A DNA stretch of 64,000 nucleotides, taken from NCBI GenBank assembly GCA_051453625.1, contig JBOZIK010000001.1, forward strand, positions 193,775,380-193,839,379, written 5' to 3'. The first letter of the stretch is position 1; each line of letters starts with the position of its first letter. Below the pieces are notes generated by a model. It had not been told where the DNA came from. It ran no database searches and saw only the letters and a list, made by a program, of their open reading frames with translations. The position numbers were made by a program, and so were the translations under genes. The stretch is from Welwitschia mirabilis. Its lineage: Eukaryota > Gnetophyta > Gnetopsida > Welwitschiales. This document shows, one piece after another, positions 24,400 to 36,370 of this stretch.

Positions 24400-25450
24400 C
24401 TTAGCTACTAGTTTTCCTAGAAAAAGATGTAAGTGTGAGCTATATAGTAAGACTAGTTTTCCCTTCTACAAAGTATTTCTAAGGATATGTTAATCATGAA
24501 ACCTCTTAATCCTATCCTTATTTATTCTCATGTTGTCATAGTTATCATTTCTAATTTTGTCTAGTTCCTTAAGTTATATGACCCTATTTTTCTTTGTAAT
24601 CTCTATATCTACATATTCTTGATTGCACAATAAGCCCTATACTCAAGTTCTATAGGTAAATGACATGCTTTACCATAAACTAATCAAAAAGATGACATTT
24701 CTAAAAATGCTTTATAAATAGTGTCGTATGCCTATAAGACATCGTTAAGTTTGAAGAACCAATCTTTTCCTATTAAGTTTACAACTTTTTAAAGCATTTT
24801 CTTAATCTTGCTATTTGTAACCTCAGCTTGACTATTGTTTTGTAGATAATAAGGTGTTGTAACTTTATATGTAATTTGGTATTTAGCAATAAAATTATTG
24901 AATATTTTATTACAAATGTGTATCACTTCATTATGAATTAAAACACGTGGATATCCAAAATAATTAAGACATTTTATTTAAAGGATCTAACTATAGTTTT
25001 AGCATCATTTGTTTGATAAGCACATGCTTTAACCCATTTAGTTATGTAGTCAACATAAATAAGCATGTATTAATGTCTATTGCATAATGGATAAAGATTT
25101 TAAAAATCAATTTCCCATATGTCAAAGGGTTCAATAGCAAGGATGGGATTTAAAGACATCATTTTTCAAGACTCTCTAATATTTGACAATTATTACAAGA
25201 GTTATAATAAAAATAGGAGTCTTTAAAAATTTATGGTCAATAAAAACTAAATTAGAGGATTTTTGTTGTGATCTTATTAGCTGGGTAATGACCCCTACAA
25301 GCCTCAAAATGGTAAAGTTTAAGTATGTCATGAACATCATTTTGAGGGATACATTTACGAATGACTTAGTTTGAACAGTATTTAAAAAGATATGATCTAT
25401 TTCAAAAGAAATATTTGATTTAACTTAAAAACCTCATTTTATCATTGATG
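24400..25450 (-). pseudogene. Integrase of element B (broken)
   Basis: On the minus strand the core reads in pieces: KLIFKIFIHYAIDINT-like sequence and MLIYVDYITKW near 25,040-25,110, LNYFGYPRVLIHNEVIHICN near 24,905-24,965, KIFNNFIAKYQITYKVTTPY near 24,845-24,905, and KDWFFKLNDVL then LVYGKACHLPIEL near 24,645-24,770. This order and spacing is that of the Ty3/gypsy integrase core, which joins element DNA to the host chromosome. In-frame TAG and TAA stops and shifts disable it. It follows RNase H as expected for gypsy. Confidence 0.85.
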
Positions 25451-26150
25451 GTCTAGTGGAAAGGAATAGTTTAGAAGACTAAGTAATTGGTGATATCTTC
25501 AAACTAGGGTATTTCTTTAACTAAAAAGAGATGTTTTTAGGAAAAGTATCATCAACAGGTAAATATGTTTACAGATTATTTAGACATATCTATAAAAGGT
25601 AATCTACAATAACATTATCAAAGCATTTCTTATTCTTAATCTCTAAATCAAATTATTAAAGGAGAAGGATTCATTTGACCAAATGTGGTTTTGAATCCTT
25701 TTTGTTAAAAAGGTATCCAAAGGTTGAGTGATCAAGGCACATGGATATCTTAGATCCTAAAATGTATTATCTAAATTTTCAAAGATAAAGACAACATGTA
25801 AAATCTCCTTCAATGTGACTGAATATTTGATTTTAAGTATCATTTAAGGTTTTACTAGCATAGTGAATCATAGTTCACTTTTTATCAACTCTTTACCCTA
25901 AAATAGCTCTTATTATGAAGTTACTAGCATCACACAGAAGTTTAAAACATAACTTCCAATTAAGTTGTTGGATAATGGGTGTGGAAGCTAGTTTTCTTTT
26001 GAGTTGTTTAAATGCACTCTAACACTCTCGAATCTAATCAAAGAAGACATCCTTGCTCAAAAGATCATACAAAGACTTAGAGATTTTATTTAAATCCTTG
26101 AGGAACTACCTATAATATCTTGCATGCCCTAAGAATGATCCAATATCTGT
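25451..26150 (-). pseudogene. RNase H region of element B (broken)
   Basis: The segment lies between RT and integrase and is of the right length for the RNase H domain and the connecting region. The reading is strongly degraded and I could not place catalytic residues with certainty; the call rests mainly on position. Confidence 0.5.
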
Positions 26151-27000
26151 TTATTTTTGTGGGATTGGTAGGTGTGTGATTAATATGTATTTGAATTGAC
26201 TTGAGTTTCTTCCTTAGAGATGATATGTCCCAAAGATATGCCTTTATTTACCATAAAATGGCATTTTTCCCAATTGAGTACAAGGCATTTTTTGATGCAT
26301 CTTTTTAGAACACATTCTAAGTTATTCAAACAATGGTTAAACAAGGTTTCATAAACCAAGAAGTCATTCATGAATATTCTGACACTTGAATCTAATATGT
26401 TAGGGAAGATTTTGAACATGTAATGTTGGAAAGTAATAGGTGCATTGCATAAGCTAAAGGGAACTCATTTATAAGAAAATGTTACATAAGGGTAAGTAAA
26501 GATGGTTTTTTCTTGATCTTCAAGAGCAATTTCAATCTTATTGTAATGTAATATGCATCTAAGAAATAGTAAAAAGGGTGCCCTGTGAGTTGTTCTAAAA
26601 TTTGATCTAGGAAAGAAAAATAATAATGACCTTTTCTAAATGTAGTATTTAATTTCTTATAATGAATATAAATCCTTCATTTTGTAATAGATTTGATGGG
26701 GATGAGCTCATTATGTCATGAGGGACAAAAGTGGTTCCTAATTTCTTGGCTACAGTATGAGTTGGACTTACTCACTTACTATCTGAAATAGCTTAAATAA
26801 TCCCATTATCAAGAGGTTTAACTACTCATTTTTAACAACTTCCCTCATAGTTGGTTTTATTCTACATTGGACTTTAATAGATGGTTTGACATTCTCATCT
26901 AAATAAATATGATGCATGCAACTACTTGGGTTGATGCCTCTAATACTAGAAAGGTTACATTCTATTGCCTATTTATTCTTCCTTAAGAGTTTAAGTAATT
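26151..27000 (-). pseudogene. Reverse transcriptase of element B (broken)
   Basis: A stop-free minus-strand stretch at 26,180-26,419 reads RIFMNDFLVYETLFNHCL followed by NWEKCHFMVNKGISLGHIIS, the palm and thumb part of a Ty3/gypsy RT. The catalytic pair (normally two Asp) reads Asn-Asp in MNDF, so one catalytic Asp is changed. Upstream pieces read IALEDQEKTIFTYPY and SLCNAPITFQHYMFKIFPN. These match the Athila/Tat group in character. Further stops and at least one frameshift lie upstream. Confidence 0.88.
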
Positions 27001-27204
27001 TATCTTCTTTAAATGAGGTCAAGGAAGCATTTATGACTACTAAGAAGGTGGATTTATTCCCTATAAAATCATATTTTAGATCATCAGATTAGGGTTTGAG
27101 TTATAATTCAACTTCATCTTGGGTACCAGGCACATTTCTTAAGAGCATTTTATTTCATTATTTTTAGAAGAATGAGAAGTAGATTTCTAATTATCAAGAA
27201 GGCC

Positions 27205-27594
27205 TTATACCCTATCTATGTACTCTACCCCTTTAGCATTCGAAGTCAAATTCATAGCATTAAAGATGTTTAGCTCTATGGTCATATTTCCAAATAAAAT
27301 TTTTATTAATTCATTCCTGCAATTGATCAAGGTATTAGAGGTTGCTAAGAATAATCTTCTTAATATGATGGAAACTATTTGGTTTGATGATCTATTCATG
27401 TCTAAGACCATAAAATCTACTAGAAAGTAATAAGTATCCACTCTAACTCTGACATTCTTGATGAATTCTAATAGTATTTTAATAGAGTTGTTTACTAATT
27501 GGAGTTGGATTTTTCTATTTTTAAGTTCTTCCAAGCCTAATTTCTTAGAGATTTTATAAAGAAGTAAGTGTACATTGGCTCCAAAATATAACAT
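27205..27594 (-). pseudogene. Aspartic protease of element B (broken)
   Basis: A 129-codon stop-free stretch reads FGANVHLLLYKISKKLGL, then IQLQLVNNSIKILLEFIKNV, then YYFLVDFMVLDM and LRRLFLATSNTLINCRN. This is the retropepsin fold order: active-site loop, flap region, and the conserved GRPFL-like segment here reading RRLFL. The active-site Asp is lost (YFGAN in place of the DLGAS-type loop seen better in C, which reads DLGVS). The protease would cut the polyprotein into its parts. It lies between gag and RT. Confidence 0.85.
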
Positions 27595-27899
27595 TTCTTG
27601 GTTGAGAGTTTGTTACCTATGGTAATGGTATTTGTGGGACAATAAAAGTCTTTGTACTTTGATGGGAATTGGTTTTGGAAAACTACACTAATTGGTTAAT
27701 CTAAAAAGTCTTTAGATTTAATGTTCATTCACCTCTTTATAGTGCATAAGTCCTTAAGGAATTTAGTATAGGAAGGGATCTGTTTAATGGATTCTAGAAA
27801 GGAAATGTTTGTTTTAATTTTTGAGAAAATTTCTAGGGTTTGCAATTACTATTTCATTATATTTTCCTTTATAAGATATTGGAAAAAAGACAAGGGTTC

Positions 27900-29549
27900 T
27901 TTGTAAATAGGTAGTTGATCTTTACTGTTATCCTTTAACTTATTTTCTGTTGGGTTTTTTTTATTCTTAGTCTTATGTTATATGGATGGATTTTCTAGCT
28001 CTTTCCCACTCCTAGGGTGTATAGACTTGATTTCTTCTATGTGTTCTACCTTTTCCATAAATCTCATGAGGAGTTTTCCTATTTCTGTTTGTTTTATTGA
28101 TGAAAGAATTTAACTAGTGATTTGTTAGAGTTGGTTTATGATTTGTTTAATCCTTTGATTTATTTATTCTTATCTTTCATTTATGTGCATTTATGTTTCC
28201 ATGAACCTTTAAAAGTATCCTCCAGTGAGTTAGACAAAGTGATTTGATGATTTAAAAATGAAGGGTGAGAATTAGAAGATGAGGTAAATGAAATCTTAGG
28301 CTAAAAACTTTGCTCTAGAATATTATCTTATTTCTAAGAGAAATTTTGGTAATTTTGCTAATGAGTATTATAAGTGTTTAAGTATGAATTGTTTTTAGGG
28401 TTTTTCCCTTATCTTATGGCATTCATTTTTTTATTAACTGTGTTTTAGAATAAAGGGATAGATGGAAATTTAGTGGGTTTATGAGTGTTAATATAATCTA
28501 TTAAACACTGAGGTTTAGTAATCATAGATGAGGCTAAGGATGAGGTAACTAATGTTTCTAACTTTCTTACTAGTTAGTTTATTTTGTTATTTATCTCAAA
28601 ATTTTTTATGATCTTAAACACACGATTTAACTTGACTAGATGATTAGATCTTAAAGGTTCTATGAATTTCTTCTAATTTTACAAGCTCACCTATACTTTC
28701 TAAGTACTCTCAAACCTTATCTAGGGACTTGCTCAAAAAATTCCCATATCTTATCATTTCTACTAGTTGATGATTATTTGTGGATAAACCATCATAAAAG
28801 AAAGTTATTTCCTCATCCAATTTAGAACCCTGTTGGGACCATTATAATAATAAATCTTTATATCTCTCTAGAGAAGTTTTCATAATCCTTCTATTAAAAG
28901 TTCATGATTTCTCTCCTAAGGACATTTGTCTTATGGCTAGGAAAGACCTTAAAGATAAAAGCTTTACTCAAGTCTATCTAAGTTGTAATGGAGAAGGGTT
29001 TCATGGTGTATAATCAGGATTTTGCCTTCTCGTTTAGGAGAAAAAGAATAAAGTAAGTCTAAGTTCATCATGAATATTAGGATATTGAGGGATGGCTGAT
29101 AAGATGCACTCAAAGTCCTTAAAATACAAGTAAGGATATTTAGATTCAAGGCAATGGAAATGGATCAAGAGTTAGATAGTGGAAGGTTTAAATTCTAGCC
29201 TTTGATTAACATGTGGCAGCACTATGTAAGAGGGTGTTTCTAAAATTTGCGATTGGAGGTAATTGCAAAGGGTTCACCTAGGTTGATTGGCAGCAACAAT
29301 GAGAGTAGCTTGCCATTTAGCAACCTCTTAGGTGAAGTAATAATCTTGTAACCTAAAGAGAATTTCTTAATTTAATGATATTCCATTAAAAGAATCAAGT
29401 GGATCATTTGGATTGTTTTGTGATAAGGTAGTTTAATTATTTTAGTTATTTTAAGTAATTGAGGTTTGTTCTTAAGGGTCATCTCAAGCTTAGTTCTCAT
29501 TTTGAATTCTAATTTCTTTTATTCTTTTGATATCAATAATGGAGTTCAT
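27900..29549 (-). pseudogene. gag of element B (broken)
   Basis: The minus strand has an ATG at 29,549 (MNSIIDIKRIKEI). Broken gag-like sequence follows: EVAKWQATLIVAANQPR near 29,270-29,320, FSPKREGKILIIHHETLLHY near 28,990-29,050, and a stretch near 28,860-28,950 with ERNHELLIEGL. The order and character fit the capsid region of Athila/Tat gag, the structural protein of the virus-like particle. C carries a related version at 42,990-44,450. Stops are mostly TAA and TAG. Confidence 0.7.
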
Positions 29550-30032
29550 GTTGTTTCAAGTTATTCATATTTTAACATAGATCTAGTTTATGCAAGAGAT
29601 AGGTTAATATGATTACAAGATGGTTCAAATAATAAAAAGGCAAGATTTTTAAGAATTTCAAATCACAGAGGATTCCGAGGTTTTACAAACAAATTCTCTA
29701 ATCACAAATAAAACATTTACAATGTCAAGGTTATAACAAAATAGAACAAAGATGTAAATAAAATTGAGTGAAATCATGAGAAACTTTTAAAGTTTTTAAT
29801 CATTTATGAATATAGCAAATGTGAGTAAAATATTACAAGAATCATGAAATATTTTTAAGAAGATTTTAATGTTTAAAAATGGAGAAAATAAAATAGAAAA
29901 GAAAAGCATGTAGTGTAATTGTAAATGTTGATTAGAAAATGTTAAAGTTTTATTAACTCCAAATAAATCTATAACAAATGTTATACCTACATAAAATAAC
30001 TTAGAAAATTAAAAAAAAAAGTAAAATAAAAA

Positions 30033-30147
30033 GGACTAATTCAAGATAACATTGGAAGGACCAATACTAACCATTGGAAAGTATACAAAAGAAATGAAAA
30101 AAGGACTAGTTTAGGTATCACTAGAAGAAGGACCAGTACCCATCACT
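30033..30147 (-). promoter_or_regulatory. Duplicated leader motif of element B
   Basis: Two copies, at 30,103-30,147 and 30,033-30,077, share the plus-strand pattern GGACTAGTTTAGGTATCACT, AGAAGGACCAGTACC. The same pair occurs downstream of the primer site in A, C and D. Confidence 0.55.
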
Positions 30148-30209
30148 GAAAAACTAAAAACTTTTAAAAAGAAAAACTAGTACTCCTCTGAGCTGCTACC
30201 ATATCATTA

Positions 30210-30227
30210 TCCTTGGTAGCAATGCCA
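30210..30227 (-). other. Primer-binding site of element B (tRNA-Asp type)
   Basis: The minus strand reads TGGCATTGCTACCAAGGA. Against TGGCGCCGTTGCCGGGGA every difference is a transition, six of the seven being C-to-T or G-to-A. It lies 5 bases from the LTR end. Athila-type elements are known to use tRNA-Asp. Confidence 0.75.
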
Positions 30228-30232
30228 AAATT

Positions 30233-31441
30233 TGATTAACTTTATGATGTTTTAAATTTAAAAGTAAGTTAGAAACTTAGTTATAATTCTTTCTTAGAGA
30301 TAACATTGGGTATTAGTGAGAATTACACTAACTTTAATATTAATTTAACTTATAAAAAGGAAATAAAAGAGAAGAAAAGATAAAATAAATCTTAGGATTT
30401 GAACATCATCTTAGAAAGGAGGGAAGAAGTCTAGCTCCAAGGTATCGCCGATTTGTCCTATGCAATCCTTTACTTCAAAGTTATTCAATTGTTATTCTAC
30501 ATAACAATACAAACCATCAAGTGCTTTTGGTTCAACTCATGGGGCATAATCTCATACACTATATGATAAATGGTAAACCCAACTAACACTTTAATCTTAA
30601 ATAACAATACAAAGCAAGGACTCCTAAAGTACTCAAGATCCATAAAGTTAAAGGACTAAGTGATAAATAAGAATTGACACAACTAAATTAAACTTGATAG
30701 TTAAAAAACTTATTTAAGCATCCTAATTATGATATTACTCATAAATTAAGATTGAAGAAAAATAAGTTTTTCATTATAGAAAGAACAACTTTATAACAAA
30801 TAAAGAAGGAAGTAGGAAGAACTCCTTAGTAATCCTCAAAGACTACTCACTCCTCCAAAGAGTTACTTAAAAATCCATCACAACTTAATGCTTCAAATTC
30901 TCCAATTTCTTAAAAGAAAAGATGAATATAATGAAGGATTAAAGGCCCTTTTATAGGGAGATATAGGGGTGAGAGGTGATTACATTCTTAGCTTGTAGCG
31001 TTAGGTAGAATCTTCATCATTTAGCATTAGGTAGATAAGATTCTATCTTATAGCATTAAATAGATTAGATTCTATCCTTTAGCATTAGGTATAATCCTCA
31101 TCATTTAGCATTTATTGGAGGTTATCATATAGCATTTGATAGAGATCATCACATAGCTCCAATGCCACCTCCACATGATGGCTCTGTCACATGTATTTAA
31201 ATGCTTTTACTACATGTCGCCACATCATACCTCTATTACCATCATAATTTTGTGTGAAATTATGTCCATATTCTGTCATGTGGACCTAAAGTGGCTAAAT
31301 ATCCATAATTTAATATGGATAAAAATATATTAAAAATAATAGAAGACATATTTTATGATTAAAACAATTAAATTAATGTCTTCATTTATTAAAATTTGGC
31401 TAAAAACTGTCAACATAAATGTCAATTTTTACATGTTAACA
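30233..31441 (-). repeat. 5' LTR of element B
   Basis: It aligns with 21,613-22,757. Ends are TG/CA: minus-strand start TGTTAACATG at 31,441 and end GTTAATCA at 30,233. The length is 1,209 bp. LTRs of C and D are related, for example in the CATCAAGT..CATAATCTCAT block. Confidence 0.85.
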
Positions 31442-32733
31442 ATGACATAATCTCATTTACCACTTGAATGTTGGTGAATTTAAGTCACTTTAACCCTTCA
31501 TAGCTCTTTATGAACATAGAAAGTAAGGATAACTATACCTAAGATCTATAACATAACATTGATTATTATCAAAAAGTTAACTTTAGAGAATCTATTTAGT
31601 TTAAAATATATTAATGATGTAGTCTCACCTAAGGATTAAAAGTATCATGTTAAAGTGCATAATAAATCAAAGAATGAACAATTACTTTAATGATAATACA
31701 ATAAAAAGTCTAAGAATTAAAAGTATTGTATTAACATGCATTAGAAATAAAAGAATTAATAACTTATTATTGTATTAAATTAGAAAATACATTATATTAA
31801 AAGAAGAAAATAAAGGTAAATCAAATTCCTCAAACTAGCCTTAAAAAAAGTCCACTTCTAACGAAGGTTCTTAGAAAGCCATGAAATTTTGATGCTCCAA
31901 GTATTTCCATAACATTTGCTAATCAAAGACCCTTTACAATGAGGGCTCAAGGCCTTTTCTAGATGAGGGAAGACTAAGGTATCTTTATCATGTAGTCATT
32001 GGTGGCAATTATAGAGGGGGATTTATACTTTGGGATATTACAATAGGAGGAGGTTACAAATTCTATCATGTAGCTTTTAAGAGAAATCCTTGTCTTCATA
32101 TGAAAAGTGATGTTGACATGACCTTTAAATTATTATTCAAGTACGACTAGATATTATTAGCATGTGTCTTCCACATTATAATACTTATCACTACTAGATG
32201 TCATTACAATGTGTTATTTTATACCTTCATCACATGTTATCAAAGTTGATGGTTGATTATGATTTAACTTATGATTAAACCCATAATTGAAATGNNNNNN
32301 NNNNNNNNNNNNNNNNNNNNNNNNNNNNNNNNNNNNNNNNNNNNNNNNNNNNNNNNNNNNNNNNNNNNNNNNNNNNNNNNNNNNNNNNNNNNNNATTTAA
32401 CTTATGACTAAACCCATAATTGAAATGTGATGAAGTTTTCATAAGGATTTTAGAATGTAGCTTTGATTCCATTCTACCTTGAAAAACTAATAATATTAGT
32501 TACTTGGATGACAATGCCAGTGTTTTCTAATGGAATTTCTTTATTTTGTAGGATGTCTTCCAAAAGAGAAAAATTACCTTGAAAATATTATGGGAAAGTA
32601 CATAATTTTATAAATCATGTATAAAATGGTTGAAGACATAATGTTATGATAAAGTGATTGTTTTAATATCTTCACCTATGCTAAATTAACTAAATATACT
32701 TACTTGAAATGTTAATTTTTACAGGTAAATACA
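31442..32733 (-). repeat. 3' LTR of element C, high-coordinate part
   Basis: It resumes the C LTR immediately after B: CATAATCTCATTTACCACTT against CATAATCTCATCCACAACCT at 45,844. It aligns on to the minus-strand LTR start TGTATTTACCTG at 32,733. A 100-N gap at 32,295-32,394 is flanked by a 33-bp duplication with one mismatch. Confidence 0.8.
32295..32394. other. Assembly gap (100 N) with duplicated edges
   Basis: The 33 bases at 32,262-32,294 recur at 32,395-32,427 with one mismatch. The 5' LTR of C has one copy. Confidence 0.9.
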
Positions 32734-34073
32734 ACTCCTAACTAGACTTTTGTCAGTCTCTTATCAAAATGATGATAAAAATGATCAACATGGACAAATG
32801 GTTTAAGTGAAATAGTCACGTATGAAAACGATATAGCTTTAAAATTTTTGATTGATTTTCAAAAAATAGAACATCAAAATTTAAAAAAAAAAACTATTAA
32901 AAATGGATATCATAACCCAACCAAAGCTAAACTTTATCTTGAAAGCTAAAAAGCTAGAAAATTTAATATAATTATTTTAAAAATAAGTTAATTTTTTTTA
33001 AAAAAAGAATTTTCATTAGATGGCTTTTCATACCACAAGCTAAAAGATCACTTCAATGTAGGCACTTTAAAAATTTAGAAAAAAAATTTAATGTAAACAT
33101 TTTAAAATAGCATTCAAATATTTTATTACAACACACTTTGAAAATGCTATAATAAAACACACTTAAATGTATACAAGAAAATGCAAAAAAAATAAATACT
33201 CTTAGAAATAGTATTTAATTACTTGTCTTGTAAATTAGGATTATTGTTAAGGTGAGGAATATGGAATTGAAGATGAAAATGAAAGTAAAATGTGATGATC
33301 AAAAATGAATTACAGTTAGTCTCTAAAAAATTTTACTAGAAACTGAAAATTTGAAAAGAGTGTAAATGAGATAACTGATTTTTATAGAAGAGTTTGAAGG
33401 TGAAAACTAGAAAATGGATAGAAATGTTGGTAAGAACTATTAGCAATACTAGATATTTTGGAATTCTATAGGTGATATTTTAGGAAATGATTTATTAGTC
33501 AAAATGGTAAGATTGGTGTTACAAGCTGAATTTAATAGTAAATGAAATTAATAAAAGAAGAATGGGATGTAAATTTGCACTACATGACGAAAATCCATTA
33601 TGTCTAGAGCTTTTATTTATAATGCATAACAATGAAAATGAAAAGTAATCCAAACTAATATGAATGTAAAAGAGAAAGGTGCCTAGGATAGTGGCCACTT
33701 TATTGAAATTTTATAAATTTTATTTTTATGTAAATTTATCATTATGTTAAACAAATACAATATCCTCTAAGTCAACCTACAAAAGTTCATAAATTAGTAA
33801 GTAAAGTTTCAAGTACATAATTTAAAGAAAGTAGACATAAAAGTATCTTTAAATCCTACTTTTCTTTTCAATTCTTACCTTTTCTATATTTAAATATATT
33901 TCTTGTTTCAAGAATTTAGGTCAAATTGAGAATCCAATGTTATAACATTTTCTTTAAATAGAATTAAGCATGTTGTTTCTTAAAGAAATTATTATTGCAT
34001 TTCTAAAAAGTATTCATAATCCTAATACAGTTGAACATGTCATAAATAGATTGTTAGGGCTACATTACTAGTA
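32734..34073 (-). other. Polypurine tract and 3' non-coding region of element C, part 1
   Basis: The minus strand reads AGTTAGGAGT next to the LTR, the polypurine tract. The rest is non-coding and homologous to 36,370-37,140 in D. It ends at GGGCTACATTACTAGTA just before the target duplication of D and continues at 41,535. Confidence 0.65.
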
Positions 34074-34078
34074 AGCAT
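34074..34078. other. Target-site duplication of element D, low copy
   Basis: AGCAT here and at 41,530-41,534 flank D exactly, and joining the two sides restores the C sequence (TACTAGTAAGCAT then CCATAGCCCTGATG). Confidence 0.85.
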
Positions 34079-34184
34079 TGATCATAGCTTTGTAGTAATC
34101 TAGATTTAAACTAAGTAAAACACTTAGTATCTTTCTTCCATAGGTATATATGAGGTAAATTTGTTTAAAAGGTACAAAATTATT

Positions 34185-34194
34185 NNNNNNNNNN
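34185..34194. other. Assembly gap (10 N)
   Basis: The 5' LTR of D suggests that about two bases are missing here. Confidence 0.85.
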
Positions 34195-34450
34195 ACTTGT
34201 AATACAAAATTCAAACAAAAGAAAATTCAAAAGTTAAGAGAAAAAGCAATCTTTGATTGATGAGATCGGGAAATGAAAACACTTTAAGGATCTAAACAAG
34301 TTATCCAACTCTCCATCTTTACTTCAATGATTCTAACAACCTAAAACATGCACTAAATCATCAAGTCATGAAGACTCAGTGTGGGGGTATAATGCCATCC
34401 ATCACATGAGTGTTAGTGGGTTATAGCCCTTTATAAGCACAAAAAGTATG

Positions 34451-34948
34451 NNNNNNNNNNNNNNNNNNNNNNNNNNNNNNNNNNNNNNNNNNNNNNNNNN
34501 NNNNNNNNNNNNNNNNNNNNNNNNNNNNNNNNNNNNNNNNNNNNNNNNNNNNNNNNNNNNNNNNNNNNNNNNNNNNNNNNNNNNNNNNNNNNNNNNNNNN
34601 NNNNNNNNNNNNNNNNNNNNNNNNNNNNNNNNNNNNNNNNNNNNNNNNNNNNNNNNNNNNNNNNNNNNNNNNNNNNNNNNNNNNNNNNNNNNNNNNNNNN
34701 NNNNNNNNNNNNNNNNNNNNNNNNNNNNNNNNNNNNNNNNNNNNNNNNNNNNNNNNNNNNNNNNNNNNNNNNNNNNNNNNNNNNNNNNNNNNNNNNNNNN
34801 NNNNNNNNNNNNNNNNNNNNNNNNNNNNNNNNNNNNNNNNNNNNNNNNNNNNNNNNNNNNNNNNNNNNNNNNNNNNNNNNNNNNNNNNNNNNNNNNNNNN
34901 NNNNNNNNNNNNNNNNNNNNNNNNNNNNNNNNNNNNNNNNNNNNNNNN
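34451..34948. other. Assembly gap (498 N), probably far too long
   Basis: The 5' LTR of D has only about 14 bases between the two flanking sequences (near 40,440-40,453). Confidence 0.85.
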
Positions 34949-35845
34949 AAGATCTATTAAATAATAAGAATTATAAATCATAAAAGTAACTTCAAATAAC
35001 TCACATAGTTAAAAACAACTTGACAATTAGGTAAGCTTCATCTAAAATTTTCTAATACCATTTTACTGTGCATTAATGATGAAAGAATAAAACCAAGTTT
35101 AAGAACTAATTCTACCTAAATATTGCTAATGCCAAATGTTTCAAACCAATTCTTTATTAAAAACTAAAATGAGGAGAGGATAAAGGAGCAAAACTTCTCA
35201 ACCAGTCTTAGATCATTCCGCACCTAAGAAAGGTATTAAAGCTTCATGATGTCTAAGCCTCTAAGTCTTCCCCACATTAACTCAACCAAAAAATCCTTAT
35301 AAATGAGGGCTTAACGCCCTTTTATAGATAAGGAAAGTATTGGAAGGGCATCACCATGATTACATTAGGTATTATCTTTATGCATTAGGTGGTAATTACA
35401 TAAAAGAGGTTACTTAAGAGTAGTTACATAAGGAGAGATTTATAAATGTGTTTGGCATGTAGTCATAAAGAAAATTCCTTTTTCTTTAAGTGCAAACATG
35501 GTAATGATGTGTGCTTTGATTACTAATAATGATATCAATGGATGCCATATCATGTATCTTTATCTTAATCATCCTCATTGTGCCACATATCACTATTATG
35601 TGTTAATTTGTACTTTTGCCAAATGTTGTCTGAGTTTAAGGTTAAATCTAATTTATGTCCAACTAATCCCATAAGTGAAATGTAATTATTTCCTTAAAAT
35701 GGTGCAAGAATGTGAGATTTTTGATAGTCTACCTTAGAAGGCCAATGACAATCGTAGTCATGGCTGATGGCACTAACAATTAGTGATGGAAATTAATCAA
35801 TTCTGGAATTATTCTTTAAAAGCCAACAATAAACCTTCTCATCTT

Positions 35846-36126
35846 NNNNNNNNNNNNNNNNNNNNNNNNNNNNNNNNNNNNNNNNNNNNNNNNNNNNNNN
35901 NNNNNNNNNNNNNNNNNNNNNNNNNNNNNNNNNNNNNNNNNNNNNNNNNNNNNNNNNNNNNNNNNNNNNNNNNNNNNNNNNNNNNNNNNNNNNNNNNNNN
36001 NNNNNNNNNNNNNNNNNNNNNNNNNNNNNNNNNNNNNNNNNNNNNNNNNNNNNNNNNNNNNNNNNNNNNNNNNNNNNNNNNNNNNNNNNNNNNNNNNNNN
36101 NNNNNNNNNNNNNNNNNNNNNNNNNN
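35846..36126. other. Assembly gap (281 N) with duplicated edges
   Basis: The 86 bases at 35,760-35,845 recur at 36,127-36,212 with three mismatches, while the 5' LTR of D has one copy. Confidence 0.9.
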
Positions 36127-36356
36127 ATGGCTGATGGCACTAACAATTAGTGATGGAAATTAGTCAATTCTGGAATTGTTCTTTAAAAGCCAACAATAAA
36201 CCTTCTCATGTTAAGAAAAGTTAATGATTTCATGAAAATGTAATAAAAATGATTAAAAACATTAATATGTGATGAAATAATATCTTTTAATGTTTCTCCC
36301 TGTGGTAATTGATTAATTAGACTTGATTATAACGTTAATTTCAGCATGCAAATACA

Positions 36357-36370
36357 CCTCCTAACCATTC
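36357..36370 (-). other. Polypurine tract of element D
   Basis: The minus strand reads GAATGGTTAGGAGG directly before TGTATTTGC. It corresponds to the tract in A, B and C. Confidence 0.6.

Larger units (their letters stand above)
21613..31441 (-). mobile_element. Element B: Athila-like Ty3/gypsy retrotransposon with a full set of domains
   Basis: B lies on the minus strand with its 5' LTR at 30,233-31,441 and 3' LTR at 21,613-22,757, inserted in the 3' LTR of C. Order from high to low coordinates: LTR, tRNA-Asp-type primer site, leader, gag, protease, RT, RNase H, integrase, 3' non-coding region, polypurine tract, LTR. The integrase after RNase H marks Ty3/gypsy. All frames are broken. The sequence of C resumes at 31,442. 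About 75 bases at the outer end of the B 3' LTR and about 100 bases of C are missing at the low junction, which explains the lack of a target duplication. Confidence 0.85.
34079..36356 (-). repeat. 3' LTR of element D (with assembly gaps)
   Basis: It aligns with 40,064-41,529 from TGATCATAGCTTTG to AATACA. Gaps at 34,185-34,194, 34,451-34,948 and 35,846-36,126 lie inside. The 5' LTR shows that only about 2 and 14 bases are really missing at the first two, and none at the third, where an 86-bp duplication flanks the gap. Confidence 0.85.

Noticed and set aside
27218-27430. 70-codon plus-strand frame
   Set aside because: It is the antisense shadow of the B protease.
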